Source of the DNA: Raineyella fluvialis
Lineage (GTDB): Bacteria; Actinomycetota; Actinomycetes; Propionibacteriales; Propionibacteriaceae
DNA length: 64,000 nt
Assembly: GCF_009646095.1 (NCBI RefSeq)
Contig: NZ_CP045725.1
Location: 868,001-932,000 of the forward strand
Direction of reading: 5' to 3'
Positions 34,789 through 43,526 of the stretch are shown piece by piece; within the stretch, counting starts at the first letter, position 1; the number at the start of each line of letters is the position of its first letter. The position numbers were made by a program, and so were the translations under genes. The notes beneath the pieces are model-generated. The model searched no databases and had not been told where the DNA came from. It worked only from the letters and a program-made list of their open reading frames with translations.

Positions 34789-34878
34789 ATGCTCCTCGCC
34801 CCGCACCCGCAGCACCCCGTCGCCCCCGGCGGCGCCATGTGCTGCCGTGCGATGTGGCGGCGAATGCTCACGCGCTGA
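34789..34878 (+). CDS. Cys-containing leader peptide before metQNI
   Basis: 29 codons, starting MLLAPHPQHPVAPGG and ending AMCCRAMWRRMLTR, with an adjacent Cys pair. It is clearly related to the frame at 3082: HPVA, AM(S)C, RA, and the ending RML(S/T)R-stop are shared, and the nucleotides CGAATGCT-(G/C)-(T/A)-CGCGCTGAG around the stop are nearly the same. It ends 80 bases before metQ. Ribosome stalling at the Cys codons could control the methionine transporter; this is inference. The ribosome site is weak. Confidence 0.6.
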   Translation: MLLAPHPQHPVAPGGAMCCRAMWRRMLTR

Positions 34879-34958
34879 GGACTGCGCGACGGACCACCCC
34901 GATCCGGCTCTGACCCGAGCTGGCATCCTTCTGACCGTACCCACACCAAGGACGACAC

Positions 34959-35798
34959 ATGACAATTCGATTCCGCGCGCTCGCCGCCACCATCGCGGCT
35001 CTGACCCTGTCGGCGGTAGGACTCTCCGGATGCACCAAGGGCCAGGAGACGCTGACGATCTCGGCCTCCGCCACGCCGCACGCCGAGATCCTCAAGTACG
35101 TGCAGGACTCCGGCCAGCTCAAGAACACCAAGGTCGAGGTCAAGACGATCTCCGGTGAGATCGACCCCAACCAGCTGCTCGAGGCCGGCGACGTCACCGC
35201 GAACTTCTTCCAGCACAAGCCCTACCTGGACGATTGGCAGCGCCAGCACAAGACGGACAACCTCGTCATCGTCGCGTCCACGCACATCGAGCCGATGGCC
35301 GTCTACTCGCGCAAGTACAAGGCGATCGCCGACATCCCGGCCGGCTCCACGATCGCGGTCCCGAAGGATCCGACCAACTACGCGCGCGCCCTCTACGAGC
35401 TGCAGGGCGCCGGTCTGCTGACGATGAAGCAGCCGGCCGACAAGGCCAACCTGTCGACCATCACTGAAGCCGACATCGCCGCCAACCAGAAGCAGCTCAA
35501 GTTCGTCGAGCTGGACCGCCCGCAGCTGCCGCGTACGCTCGACGACCCGCAGGTCGCCGCCTCGGTGATCAACTCCAACTACGCGATCGAGGCCGGCCTC
35601 AACCCGGCCAAGGACGGCCTGGCCGTGGAGTCCAGCACGAACAACCCGTACGCCAACATCCTCGTGACGACGGCCGCGAAGAAGGACGACGCGGGCATCA
35701 AGGAACTCGCCGCGGCGCTGGAGTCCAAGCAGACGGCGGACTGGATCAAGCAGAAGTACGGTGACTCCATCGTCCCCGTCCATGAGAGTGCCAAGTGA
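34959..35798 (+). CDS. metQ: MetQ/NlpA-family methionine-binding lipoprotein
   Basis: 279 residues. Signal peptide with lipobox LSGC (Cys25), then the NlpA-type binding protein: LTISASATPHAEILKYVQ, NFFQHKPYLDDWQ, HIEPMAVYSRKYKAI, AVPKDPTNYARALYELQGAGL, and ASVINSNYAIEAGLNP. It captures methionine (or a related S-amino acid) outside the membrane for MetNI. It overlaps metN by GTGA. The operon is preceded by the Cys leader. Confidence 0.92.
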   Translation: MTIRFRALAATIAALTLSAVGLSGCTKGQETLTISASATPHAEILKYVQDSGQLKNTKVEVKTISGEIDPNQLLEAGDVTANFFQHKPYLDDWQRQHKTDNLVIVASTHIEPMAVYSRKYKAIADIPAGSTIAVPKDPTNYARALYELQGAGLLTMKQPADKANLSTITEADIAANQKQLKFVELDRPQLPRTLDDPQVAASVINSNYAIEAGLNPAKDGLAVESSTNNPYANILVTTAAKKDDAGIKELAAALESKQTADWIKQKYGDSIVPVHESAK

Positions 35799-36820
35799 TC
35801 GAGATCGACCAGCTCGCCAAGACGTACACCACGCGACAGCATGGTGACGTCAAGGCGCTGACCGGCGTGACGCTGAATGTGCCCGACGGTGCCATCCAAG
35901 GCATCGTCGGGCCTTCGGGCGCCGGCAAGTCAACACTGCTCCGCTGTCTGAACCTGCTGGAGCAACCCACCGGTGGTCGGATCGTCCTCAACGGGGACGA
36001 CCTGACCACTTTGTCGTCCGCCGATCTGCGGGCGGCCCGGCGGCGGATCGGGACGGTCTTCCAGCACTTCGAGTTGTTGCACTCCCGTACGGTCGCCGAC
36101 AACATCGGCCTGCCGCTGGAGCTGGCCAAGGCCTCCGACCAGGAGCGCCGGGACCGGATCGCCGAGCTCGTCGAGCTCGTCGGCCTGCAGGGCCGGGAAC
36201 GCTCGTACCCCTCCCAGTTGTCCGGAGGGCAGCAGCAGCGCGTCGGCATCGCCCGCGCGCTCGCCGCACGCCCGGACGTCCTGCTCTGCGACGAACCGAC
36301 CAGCGCCCTCGACCCGGCCACCACCAGCCAGATCCTCGACCTGCTGGTCCGGGTCAATCGGTCCCTCGGCGTGACCATCGTCCTCATCACGCATGAACTG
36401 GCGGTCGTCCGGCGGATCTGCACCCATGCCGCGCTGCTGGACCATGGCCGTATCACCGAGTCCGGCCCGGTCGTCGACCTGGTCACGGACGCCGGGTCCG
36501 CCCTGGGCCAACTGGTCGCCCCGATCCCGTCCGGAGTGGCGGGCCGCCCCGGAGCCGCCCTGATCACCGCCCTGGACGACGACGCGGACCGGCCCTGGCT
36601 CAGCGAGCTCGCCCGTACGCACGACCTCGACATCTCCGTCGTGGCCGGCGGGGTCGAGCGAATCGCCGGCCGGCGCGTCGGCAAGGTGGTGCTGCAGTTC
36701 GCACCCGACGTGGACCGGGCGATCGTCGAGGACTACCTCCGCCGGCACGAGCAGGTGCAGCTGACCTGGCTCGACCGACTGCCCGCCCCCGCGGCCCCGC
36801 TCGAGGAGGAGCTCGCATGA
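35795..36820 (+). CDS. metN: Methionine ABC transporter ATPase
   Basis: 341 residues. Walker A VGPSGAGKSTLLRCLNLLEQP, signature LSGGQQQRVGIARALAARP, Walker B VLLCDEPTSALDP and H-loop ITHELAVV are intact. A C-terminal NIL/ACT-like domain (about residues 260-335) is the methionine-sensing domain that causes trans-inhibition. The GTG start overlaps the metQ stop and the metI ATG overlaps its own stop, so all three are coupled. Confidence 0.95.
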   Translation: MIEIDQLAKTYTTRQHGDVKALTGVTLNVPDGAIQGIVGPSGAGKSTLLRCLNLLEQPTGGRIVLNGDDLTTLSSADLRAARRRIGTVFQHFELLHSRTVADNIGLPLELAKASDQERRDRIAELVELVGLQGRERSYPSQLSGGQQQRVGIARALAARPDVLLCDEPTSALDPATTSQILDLLVRVNRSLGVTIVLITHELAVVRRICTHAALLDHGRITESGPVVDLVTDAGSALGQLVAPIPSGVAGRPGAALITALDDDADRPWLSELARTHDLDISVVAGGVERIAGRRVGKVVLQFAPDVDRAIVEDYLRRHEQVQLTWLDRLPAPAAPLEEELA

Positions 36821-37488
36821 CTGACAAGGTCACCTGGGTCCAGGCCCTGCCGGAGCTCTGGACGGCGCTGTTGGAGACCGTCTACATGGTCAGCGTCTCG
36901 TTCGTCATCGCCTTCGTGGCCGGCGTCGTGCTGGGCGTCCTGCTGCACGTCACCGAGCGCCGCGGGCTGCGGCCGAACGGCACCGTCAACCAGGTGCTCG
37001 GCACCGTCGTCAACATCGTCCGGTCGATGCCGTTCATCGTGCTGCTGATCCTGCTGCTCGGCCTGACCCGGCTCATCGTCGGCACCGCGATTGGCCCGAC
37101 GGCCGCGATCGTGCCGCTGAGCATCGCCGGCATCCCGTTCTTCGCCCGGGTGGTGGAGAACGCGCTGGCCGAGGTCCCCCGCGGCCGGATCGAGGCCGCG
37201 GCGGCGATGGGTGCCTCGGACATGCAGATCATCCGCAAGGTGCTGCTGCCGGAGGCGGCCAGCGGTGTCATCGCCGGATCCACGCTCACCTTGGTGATGC
37301 TGGTCGGCTCTTCCGCCATGGCCGGTGTCATCGGTGGCGGAGGTCTGGGTGACCTCGCGCTCGTCTACGGTTACCAACGCTTCAACAACCAGGTCCTGAT
37401 CGCCTGCGTCGTGGTATTGATCATCCTGGTGCAGGGTATCCAGATGATCGGGGACGGCTGGCTGCGGGCACGGGCCCACAAGCGCTGA
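36817..37488 (+). CDS. metI: Methionine ABC transporter permease
   Basis: 223 residues, five membrane segments. The permease signature EAAAAMGASDMQIIRKVLLPEAASG contacts the ATPase; RSMPFIVLLILLLGLTRL and AMAGVIGGGGLGDLALVYGYQRF are characteristic of MetI. Third gene of metQNI, started by an ATGA overlap. The next gene (lacI) begins 28 bases later and may be co-transcribed. Confidence 0.95.
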   Translation: MTDKVTWVQALPELWTALLETVYMVSVSFVIAFVAGVVLGVLLHVTERRGLRPNGTVNQVLGTVVNIVRSMPFIVLLILLLGLTRLIVGTAIGPTAAIVPLSIAGIPFFARVVENALAEVPRGRIEAAAAMGASDMQIIRKVLLPEAASGVIAGSTLTLVMLVGSSAMAGVIGGGGLGDLALVYGYQRFNNQVLIACVVVLIILVQGIQMIGDGWLRARAHKR

Positions 37489-37516
37489 GCCCCGGCCGCG
37501 CGAGGAGGGGCGGGCG

Positions 37517-38542
37517 ATGACGGAGCGTACGGACGGGGCGACCATCCGCGACGTGGCCGAGAAGGCCGGCGTCTCGAAGTCGCTGGTCTCCTTGGTGCTG
37601 CGCGGCGACCCGCATGTCAGCGACGAGCGCCGTCGGGCGGTGTACCGGGCGATGGCCGATCTGGGCTATCGGCCCAACCACGCGGCCCGGGCGCTGTCCA
37701 GCTCCCGCTCCGGGATCGTCGGGGTGCTGCTGAACGACCTGCGCAATCCGTGGTTCGCCGAACTGCTCGACGGCCTCACCACGACACTCCACGCGGCGGG
37801 CCTCACCCCGGTGCTCTCCGAGAGCGTGACCGTACGACGCGCCGGGGGCGATGCCGTACAGTCCCTCACCGGACTCGGCGTCGACGGGCTCGTCGTGGTG
37901 GGCGCCACGCCGGATGCGGCCGCCCTCACGGAGGCCAGCGCACTCTTCCCGGTCGTCCTGGCCGGTGCCCGCCAGCCACGGCTGCCCGGCGGAGACGTGG
38001 CCGTCGACGACGACCTGACGGGCGCCAGGATGGCCACCGAGCATCTCATCGGGCTGGGACATCGCCGGATCGCGCACCTGCGGGGACCGGGCGAGGAGGG
38101 GGCGCTGCGGCTCCAGGGCTATCGTCGAGCGATGCTCGCCGCCGGCCTGGACCCGGACCGCTACGCCGAGGCGGGCGGGATGAGCGAGGACAGCGGCTAC
38201 GCGTCCACCCGCCGATTACTGACCCGCGAGGACGCGCCGACGGCGATCTTCGCCTTCAATGACATCTCCGCCGTGGGCGCGCTCTCCGCCGCGGCCGACG
38301 CCGGCATCAACGTGCCGGACGGCCTGTCACTGGTGGGCTACGACGACACGTACCTCGCCCGTATCCGCCACATCTCCCTCAGCTCGGTCGACAACGGCAA
38401 CTACGCGGTCGGCGTGCAGGCCGGCCGGCTGCTGATCGCCCGACTGGACGATCCGTCCCGCGACGCGCGGGTGGTCGAGGTCGCCACCACCCTGCACGTA
38501 CGCGGATCCACCGCGCCACCACGTCGCGCCCCCTTGCCGTGA
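37517..38542 (+). CDS. LacI-family transcriptional regulator
   Basis: 341 residues. Helix-turn-helix TIRDVAEKAGVSKSLVSLVLRGDPHVSDERR and hinge GYRPNHAARALSSSRSG, then the effector domain (VVGATPDAAALTEA, MATEHLIGLGHRRIAHLRGP, SLVGYDDTYLARIRHISL). GAGGAGGGGCGGGCG precedes the ATG. It does not closely resemble the three LacI proteins in the cyclitol locus. The target is unknown; position behind metI need not mean a role in methionine uptake. Confidence 0.85.
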   Translation: MTERTDGATIRDVAEKAGVSKSLVSLVLRGDPHVSDERRRAVYRAMADLGYRPNHAARALSSSRSGIVGVLLNDLRNPWFAELLDGLTTTLHAAGLTPVLSESVTVRRAGGDAVQSLTGLGVDGLVVVGATPDAAALTEASALFPVVLAGARQPRLPGGDVAVDDDLTGARMATEHLIGLGHRRIAHLRGPGEEGALRLQGYRRAMLAAGLDPDRYAEAGGMSEDSGYASTRRLLTREDAPTAIFAFNDISAVGALSAAADAGINVPDGLSLVGYDDTYLARIRHISLSSVDNGNYAVGVQAGRLLIARLDDPSRDARVVEVATTLHVRGSTAPPRRAPLP

Positions 38543-38641
38543 TGCACCTCACTGAGGCCGGGCGAAGTGCCACCGACGTCGCCCGCCGCCGGGACGGATA
38601 CTCGTAGCAAGAAGGACCGACGTTCCCCGGAGGGTCGCGAG

Positions 38642-38962
38642 ATGTCCCCAGTCCACTCCGCCACTCACGTGTCTCGCAGCACTCCCGAGATGCACCTCGG
38701 CATCTGGAGCATCGTCCTCGGCGTGCTCGGCTTCGCGGCCGTCGGCTGGGGCTGGTACCTGACGTACACCACAGCCGATCCGCCCGAGTGGTCGCGCATC
38801 GCCGGGCTGGCGTTCCTGCCGATCGGGCTCTTCGGCGCGCTCGGCACCGGGATCGCGGCGCTGCGGCTTCCCCGGACGCGCGTGGCCGGGTTCGTCGGCC
38901 TGGCGCTGGCCGGCCTGACCGTCCTCAGCTTCGTCCTGCTGATGAACTCCGTGCCCTACTGA
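38642..38962 (+). CDS. Small membrane protein, three hydrophobic segments
   Basis: 106 residues: a polar N-terminus, then membrane segments at about 22-45, 55-77 and 81-103 with a conserved-looking GWGWYLTYT. ATG at 38642 has GGAGGG upstream. No family is recognised. Its stop overlaps the stop region of the convergent hemerythrin gene by seven bases. Confidence 0.55.
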   Translation: MSPVHSATHVSRSTPEMHLGIWSIVLGVLGFAAVGWGWYLTYTTADPPEWSRIAGLAFLPIGLFGALGTGIAALRLPRTRVAGFVGLALAGLTVLSFVLLMNSVPY

Positions 38963-39501
38963 CTCTCGGACTCCTGGAGCAGCTCCGCCTCACTCGCGAC
39001 GATCTCGCGGACCTTCTCGATGTCTCCGCAGCCCTCGTCCAGCAACTGGTTGCGACGGGCCGCCCACGACTGTCCCAGGTCCCGGCGGGTCGCGTCGGGC
39101 ACGTCGTTCCGGGCACCGTTGAGGATGGTCTGCTCCTCCTCGCCGATGTGGTGGTTGAGGGCGGTGGCCAGTTCCTCGACCGCGTCGTCGAACTTCTGGG
39201 TGCTCGTCCCCTTGCACTCCAGCAGGGCCAGGAGCGCCGCGTTGCCCTTGGCGTGTTCCTTCTTCCCGTGGTGCTCCTCCTGCCCGCTGATGGCGTCCTT
39301 GCGCGCGAGCTTGGGGTAGACCTCGGACTCCTCCGCTTCACCGTGCGCGATCAGGGCGTGCGACAGCGCCTCGCGCGCGGCGCCGCGGTCTGCCGAGGCG
39401 TCCCTGAGGGCGCGCAGCAGGGACTCGAAGAAGCGGTGATCGTTGATGATCAGTTCCACGACGTCGCCCACGACGGGGCGGGGAATCTCGATGGTCGTCA
39501 T
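38956..39501 (-). CDS. Hemerythrin (HHE) domain protein
   Basis: 181 residues. HRFFESLLRALRD, HALIAHGEAEESEVYPKL, HGKKEHAKGNAALLALL and LNHHIGEEEQTIL provide the His/Glu/Asp set of a non-haem diiron four-helix bundle (oxygen, NO or iron sensing/repair). GAGGAG lies five bases before the ATG. It is monocistronic. The DUF2249 protein at 49189 belongs to a family often met with hemerythrins. Confidence 0.85.
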   Translation of the reverse strand: MTTIEIPRPVVGDVVELIINDHRFFESLLRALRDASADRGAAREALSHALIAHGEAEESEVYPKLARKDAISGQEEHHGKKEHAKGNAALLALLECKGTSTQKFDDAVEELATALNHHIGEEEQTILNGARNDVPDATRRDLGQSWAARRNQLLDEGCGDIEKVREIVASEAELLQESESQ

Positions 39502-39549
39502 GCCGCTCCTCTTCCCCAGCGAGCGGACCTTCAAACATCCCCTGCGGCC

Positions 39550-41567
39550 CTACAGGGCCCACAGGCCGCGATCGCCCCCGCCGCCGAAGGCGTCCCGACG
39601 GGAGGTGCGGGCCCGGGAGCCGAGGTAACTTCCCACCACGGCGGCACCGAGGTCGTCCACGTCGGCCGCCACGGCGCGCCCGTCCGCGCGGCGCGCCATC
39701 GAGTCGACGAAGCGGGCCAGCCCGGGATCGTCACCGAGCCGGAAGAACGTCGTCTGGGCGCCCAGCCGTCGGGAGGCGTCGAGCTCCTGGACCGTACGGG
39801 CGATCGTCAGCGGATGCGGCGGGTAGTCGAACCAGACCTCCCCGTCCGCCTCGAGGTGGGAGGTGGGCTCGCCGTCGGTGACGATGAGCAGGACCGGCTG
39901 GGCGTCGGGATGCTTGCGGAAGAAGCGGTTCGCCAGCAGCAGGGCGTGGTGGAGGTTGGTGCCTTTCTCCCACTGACTGTCCAGGCCGATGAGCTCCTCG
40001 ATGTCCATCACCTTCGCCACCCGGCCGAAGCCGATCACCTGCAGTTCGTCCCCCCGGAAGCGGCTGCGCAGCAGGTGGTGCAGCGCCAGCGCCGTCCGCT
40101 TCATCGGCACCCAGCGGCCGTCCAGCGCCATCGAGAAGCTGGTGTCGACGAGCAGGGCGACGGCCGCCCGGGTGCGCGCTTCGGTCTCGGTCACCTCGAC
40201 GTCGTCGAGGATGACGCGCACGCCCCCGGCGGCCGAGCCACCGGCGGCGATCGTGCGTAGCACGGCGTTGGTGACCGTCCGCGTCGCCGCCCAGGGTTCG
40301 GTGTCGCCGAACTCCCAGGTCCGCGAGGCACCGGTCGACTCGCCGAGCTGACCGGCGCGGCGTGCATCGCGCTGCCCGGAGCGGGCCGCCAGCCGGGTCG
40401 CGACGTCGCGCAGCAGATGCCGGCCGAGTTGACGCATCGCCTTGGGGCTGAGCCGCAAGTCCCCTCCGGAGCGCGCTTGAGGTAGCCGGAGTCGCGCAGG
40501 GCCCGCTCCAGCTCGGCGAGGGCACGGGCGTCGACGGCGGCCTCGGCGCCCAACTGCCGGGCCAGCGCGTCCAGGTCCACGTCGTCGACCTGGGAGCCCT
40601 CCCGCGACTGGGCCAACTGCTCGGCGAGATTGTCCAGGTCCGCGAGGTCCTGGAGCACTCCGGTGCCGTCCCCCAGCCCCAGGCCCTCCTCGCCCTGGAA
40701 CCGCTGGGAACCGGCCCAGTCCTCCCCCGGGCGCAGCGAGCGCAGGTTGGCATCCATCCGGGCCAGCTGATCCATCAGCTCCGGGGATCCGAAAGCCTGC
40801 TGGGACAGCTGCATCAGCTCCGCCCGCTGCTCCGAGCTCATCGAGTTGAGCATCCGCTGGGCCGCCGCGCTGCGCTGGGCCAGCGAGTCCAGCAGTTCGT
40901 CGATGTCCTTCGGCTGCTCGGGGAAGTACTGGCCGTGCTTGGCCATGAAGTCCTCGAAGTCCTGCGCGGTGTCCTCCCCGCGCCGGTGCTTCTCGAGCAA
41001 CTCGTTGAGGTCGCGGAGCATCTCACCGATCTGCTCGCGGTCCTGCTCGGTGGCGTTCTCCAGTGCCTGCTTCATCCCGGCGAAGCGCTGGTCGAGCAGC
41101 TCGCGGCCCAGCAGGTCCTTGATCTGGTCGTACGCTTCCCGAGCCTCGCTGCTCTGCCAGTCGTACGAGGACAGTTCCTCGACGGCGGCGGGGGTCGACT
41201 CGGGCAGGTCGTCCATCCTCAGCTGACGGAACGCCCGGTCGCCCTCGTCCATCATGGCGTCGCGGGCGAGCTGCTTGCGCTCCGCGAGCACCGCCTTGTC
41301 GAGGAGCTGGCGGACCTGTTGCAGGGTGCCGTCGAGGGAATGCCGGTCGAGGAGTTCGCGGCGGCGCTGGGCGACCCGGCGGGCCAGGTCGTCGAGCCCC
41401 CTGCGCTCCTGCCCGTCGGGCCTCTTGCCACCACGCCGGAGGAACTCCCGCATGGCGCGCTCGGGGGACCAGCCGGCCATCACGTCGTGGCCGATGGAGT
41501 CGAGGGCCTCGGCCAGGTCGACCGGTGGCGCGAGGGGGTCGCCGCCGGCATAGCGGGTGTATCTCAT
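39550..41567 (-). CDS. VWA-domain protein, partner of MoxR-type AAA (frame break)
   Basis: About 672 residues after closing one break near 40463 (GGGG where GGGGG restores PEGDLRLSPKAMRQL). The N-terminal 400 residues are charged and helical, rich in Gln/Glu/Arg. The C-terminal VWA domain carries the MIDAS motif LLVDTSFSMAL, T in GTNLHHALLLA and VTDGEPTS. Such proteins pair with an AAA ATPase, here encoded directly upstream, as a Mg-chelatase-like or metal-insertion chaperone machine. The start region has a 15-base tandem repeat. Confidence 0.8.
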
Positions 41568-41568
41568 C

Positions 41569-41604
41569 GGCTCATCCCGTCGTGGCTCATCCCGTCGTGG
41601 CTCA
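41569..41604. repeat. 15-base tandem repeat at the AAA-VWA junction
   Basis: The unit GGCTCATCCCGTCGT occurs twice in full (41569-41583, 41584-41598) and once in part (41599-41607). On the coding strand each unit offers GGATGAGCC, so ATG triplets recur, but none is in frame with the VWA gene until the ATG at 41567. The AAA gene stop lies in the outermost unit. Confidence 0.6.
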
Positions 41605-43011
41605 TCCGTAGAGGGTCTCGCCGCCGCCGGACTCCTTGCCGATCCGGCGGGCGAGGTAGAGGCCCTCAAGGGCGAGTTCGATCCCGCTGGCGGCCTCGCC
41701 CGGGGAGTGCGCGCCGAGCCGGCCGGAGATCTCGTCGTACAGCGGGGACTCCCCCAGCGCAGGCAGCCCGGCCAGGAACTCCGCCGCGGTTACCCGTACG
41801 CCGGTGGCGACCGTACGACCCTGCTCGAGCGCGGCGACGAGCAGACCGAGGTCCACCCCGCGCAGCCGCTCACGGACACAGGCCGCGACAGCGGTCCGCA
41901 GCAGGTGGGTGAGGATCTCGGTCTCGCGTCCCTCCTCCCCGGTCTCGAACTCGATCTTGCCCCGCAGCACGTCGACCACCGTGTCGAGGTCGACGACCCG
42001 GGCGACCGGGTCGGACTCGCCGCGGACTGTCGCCCGGTGCAGCGCGGAGGCGGCGACCGTCTCCGCGCCCGCGATGGCGAAGCGTGCACTGACGCCGGAC
42101 CGTTGGTCGACGGCCGCGGACTCACGGAGGGCCCGGGTGAAGCGGGCGACGATCTCCAGCACCGGCTCGGGTACCTCGGCGACCAAGTGGGCTTCCTGGC
42201 GGATGACGGCGATCTCGTCGTCGAGGGTGGTCGGGTAGTGGGTACGGATCTCGGCGCCGAAGCGGTCCTTGAGCGGGGTGATGATCCGGCCGCGATTGGT
42301 GTAGTCCTCCGGGTTGGCCGAGGCGACCAGCAGCACGTCGAGCGGCAGCCGCAGCACGTAGCCGCGGATCTGGATGTCGCGCTCCTCCATCACGTTGAGC
42401 AGGGCGACCTGGATGCGTTCGGCCAGGTCGGGCAGCTCGTTGATCGCGACGATGCCGCGGTGGCTACGCGGGACGAGGCCGAAGTGGATCGTCTCCGGAT
42501 CGCCCAGATGGCGGCCCTCGGCGACCTTCATCGGGTCGACGTCACCGATCAGGTCGGCCACGCTGGTGTCGGGAGTGGCCAGCTTCTCCGCATAGCGTTC
42601 GCTGCGGTGCCGCCACTCGATCGGCAGGTCGTCGCCGAGTTCCGCGGCGCGCCGCCGCCAGAGCGGACTGATCGGTTCGTACGGGTGCTCACCCAGCTCC
42701 GATCCGGCGATCGCCGGCGACCATTCGTCGAGCAGGCCGACGAGCGTACGCAGCAGGCGGGACTTGCCCTGGCCGCGCTCGCCCAGCAGGACGACGTCGT
42801 GGCCGGCGATGAGAGCGCGCTCGAGCTGCGGGATCACCGTGTCACGGAAGCCGTGCAGTCCCGGCCACGGGTCCTCGCCCCGCCGGAGCATCTCGAGCAG
42901 GTTGTCGCGGATCTCCTCCCGGACGCCACGCAGGCGGTGCCCGGAGGCGCGGAGTTCGCCCAGCGTACGGGGGGACGGGGCGGAGGATGAGGTGCCGGTC
43001 ACATCGCCCAC
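41602..43011 (-). CDS. MoxR/ChlI-like AAA+ ATPase
   Basis: 469 residues. Walker A LLGERGQGKSRLL, Walker B-like GIVAINELPDL, sensor I VLLVASANPEDYT and the arginine-finger region LKDRFGAEI are present. It resembles bacterial AAA proteins of the Mg-chelatase/MoxR clade that act with VWA proteins, and lies directly before one. It probably uses ATP to remodel or load a metal cofactor in a client protein; the client is unknown. Confidence 0.8.
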   Translation of the reverse strand: MGDVTGTSSSAPSPRTLGELRASGHRLRGVREEIRDNLLEMLRRGEDPWPGLHGFRDTVIPQLERALIAGHDVVLLGERGQGKSRLLRTLVGLLDEWSPAIAGSELGEHPYEPISPLWRRRAAELGDDLPIEWRHRSERYAEKLATPDTSVADLIGDVDPMKVAEGRHLGDPETIHFGLVPRSHRGIVAINELPDLAERIQVALLNVMEERDIQIRGYVLRLPLDVLLVASANPEDYTNRGRIITPLKDRFGAEIRTHYPTTLDDEIAVIRQEAHLVAEVPEPVLEIVARFTRALRESAAVDQRSGVSARFAIAGAETVAASALHRATVRGESDPVARVVDLDTVVDVLRGKIEFETGEEGRETEILTHLLRTAVAACVRERLRGVDLGLLVAALEQGRTVATGVRVTAAEFLAGLPALGESPLYDEISGRLGAHSPGEAASGIELALEGLYLARRIGKESGGGETLYG

Positions 43012-43060
43012 GCTAACCCCGTGGTCCCCGGGAAAAAAGACCTGGCTCGTGACGGTCGCG

Positions 43061-43414
43061 CTACTGCTGCTCGTCGATCCGCTGGAGGAGATCCTTGAAC
43101 GCGTCGCGGATGTCGTCGTGGTCGTACTGTCCCGCGCGGCTCTCCCCGGAGATCACCGCGCAGCGGTGCACCTTGCGGAGGTCGCTGAAGGGGAACTTGT
43201 AGTACTCCTTGCTCTCGTCGGAGGGGGCGTCGTCGTCGGTACCGAGGAACCACTTCGCGTACTCCAGCTTGCCCTCCTTCTCGAGGAAGCGGCTGAGCTC
43301 CTGGGTCGACGGCGCGTCCTCGCTCCAGTCGTCGCGCTGGTCCGCGACGAACTTCCCGTCCCGGATCAACGCCTTGGCGTGGTCGTACGCCCGCTTGTTG
43401 AGCTTCACGGTCAT
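43061..43414 (-). CDS. Conserved small acidic protein, unknown function
   Basis: 117 residues, soluble, rich in Asp/Lys. Features seen: KLNKRAYDHAKALIRDGKFV at the start, W-S-E-D-A-P-S-T, LEYAKWFLGTD, and a C-terminal DDIRDAFKDLL. AGAGGAG precedes ATG 43414. It looks like a complete compact domain. I do not recognise a named family; occurrence of a W-x-E-D-A-P motif could help in a search. Monocistronic, facing the HNH gene. Confidence 0.55.
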   Translation of the reverse strand: MTVKLNKRAYDHAKALIRDGKFVADQRDDWSEDAPSTQELSRFLEKEGKLEYAKWFLGTDDDAPSDESKEYYKFPFSDLRKVHRCAVISGESRAGQYDHDDIRDAFKDLLQRIDEQQ

Positions 43415-43526
43415 GGTCGACTCCTCTCGGGATCGCGATACTTCCACCGTACCCAGCAGACACCCGGCCACCGACAGTCGTACGTGTGATCGGTTGATGT
43501 CTGTGGGGTGCCCTAGCGTTGGTTTC

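Noticed and set aside
41569-41607. CRISPR or phase-variable repeat array
   Set aside because: Units are directly adjacent without spacers and only two and a half copies exist; no cas gene is present.
43209-43526. N-terminal extension of the DUF222-HNH frame
   Set aside because: It overlaps the gene on the other strand and has no ribosome site; homology-like sequence begins at the ATG at 43527.
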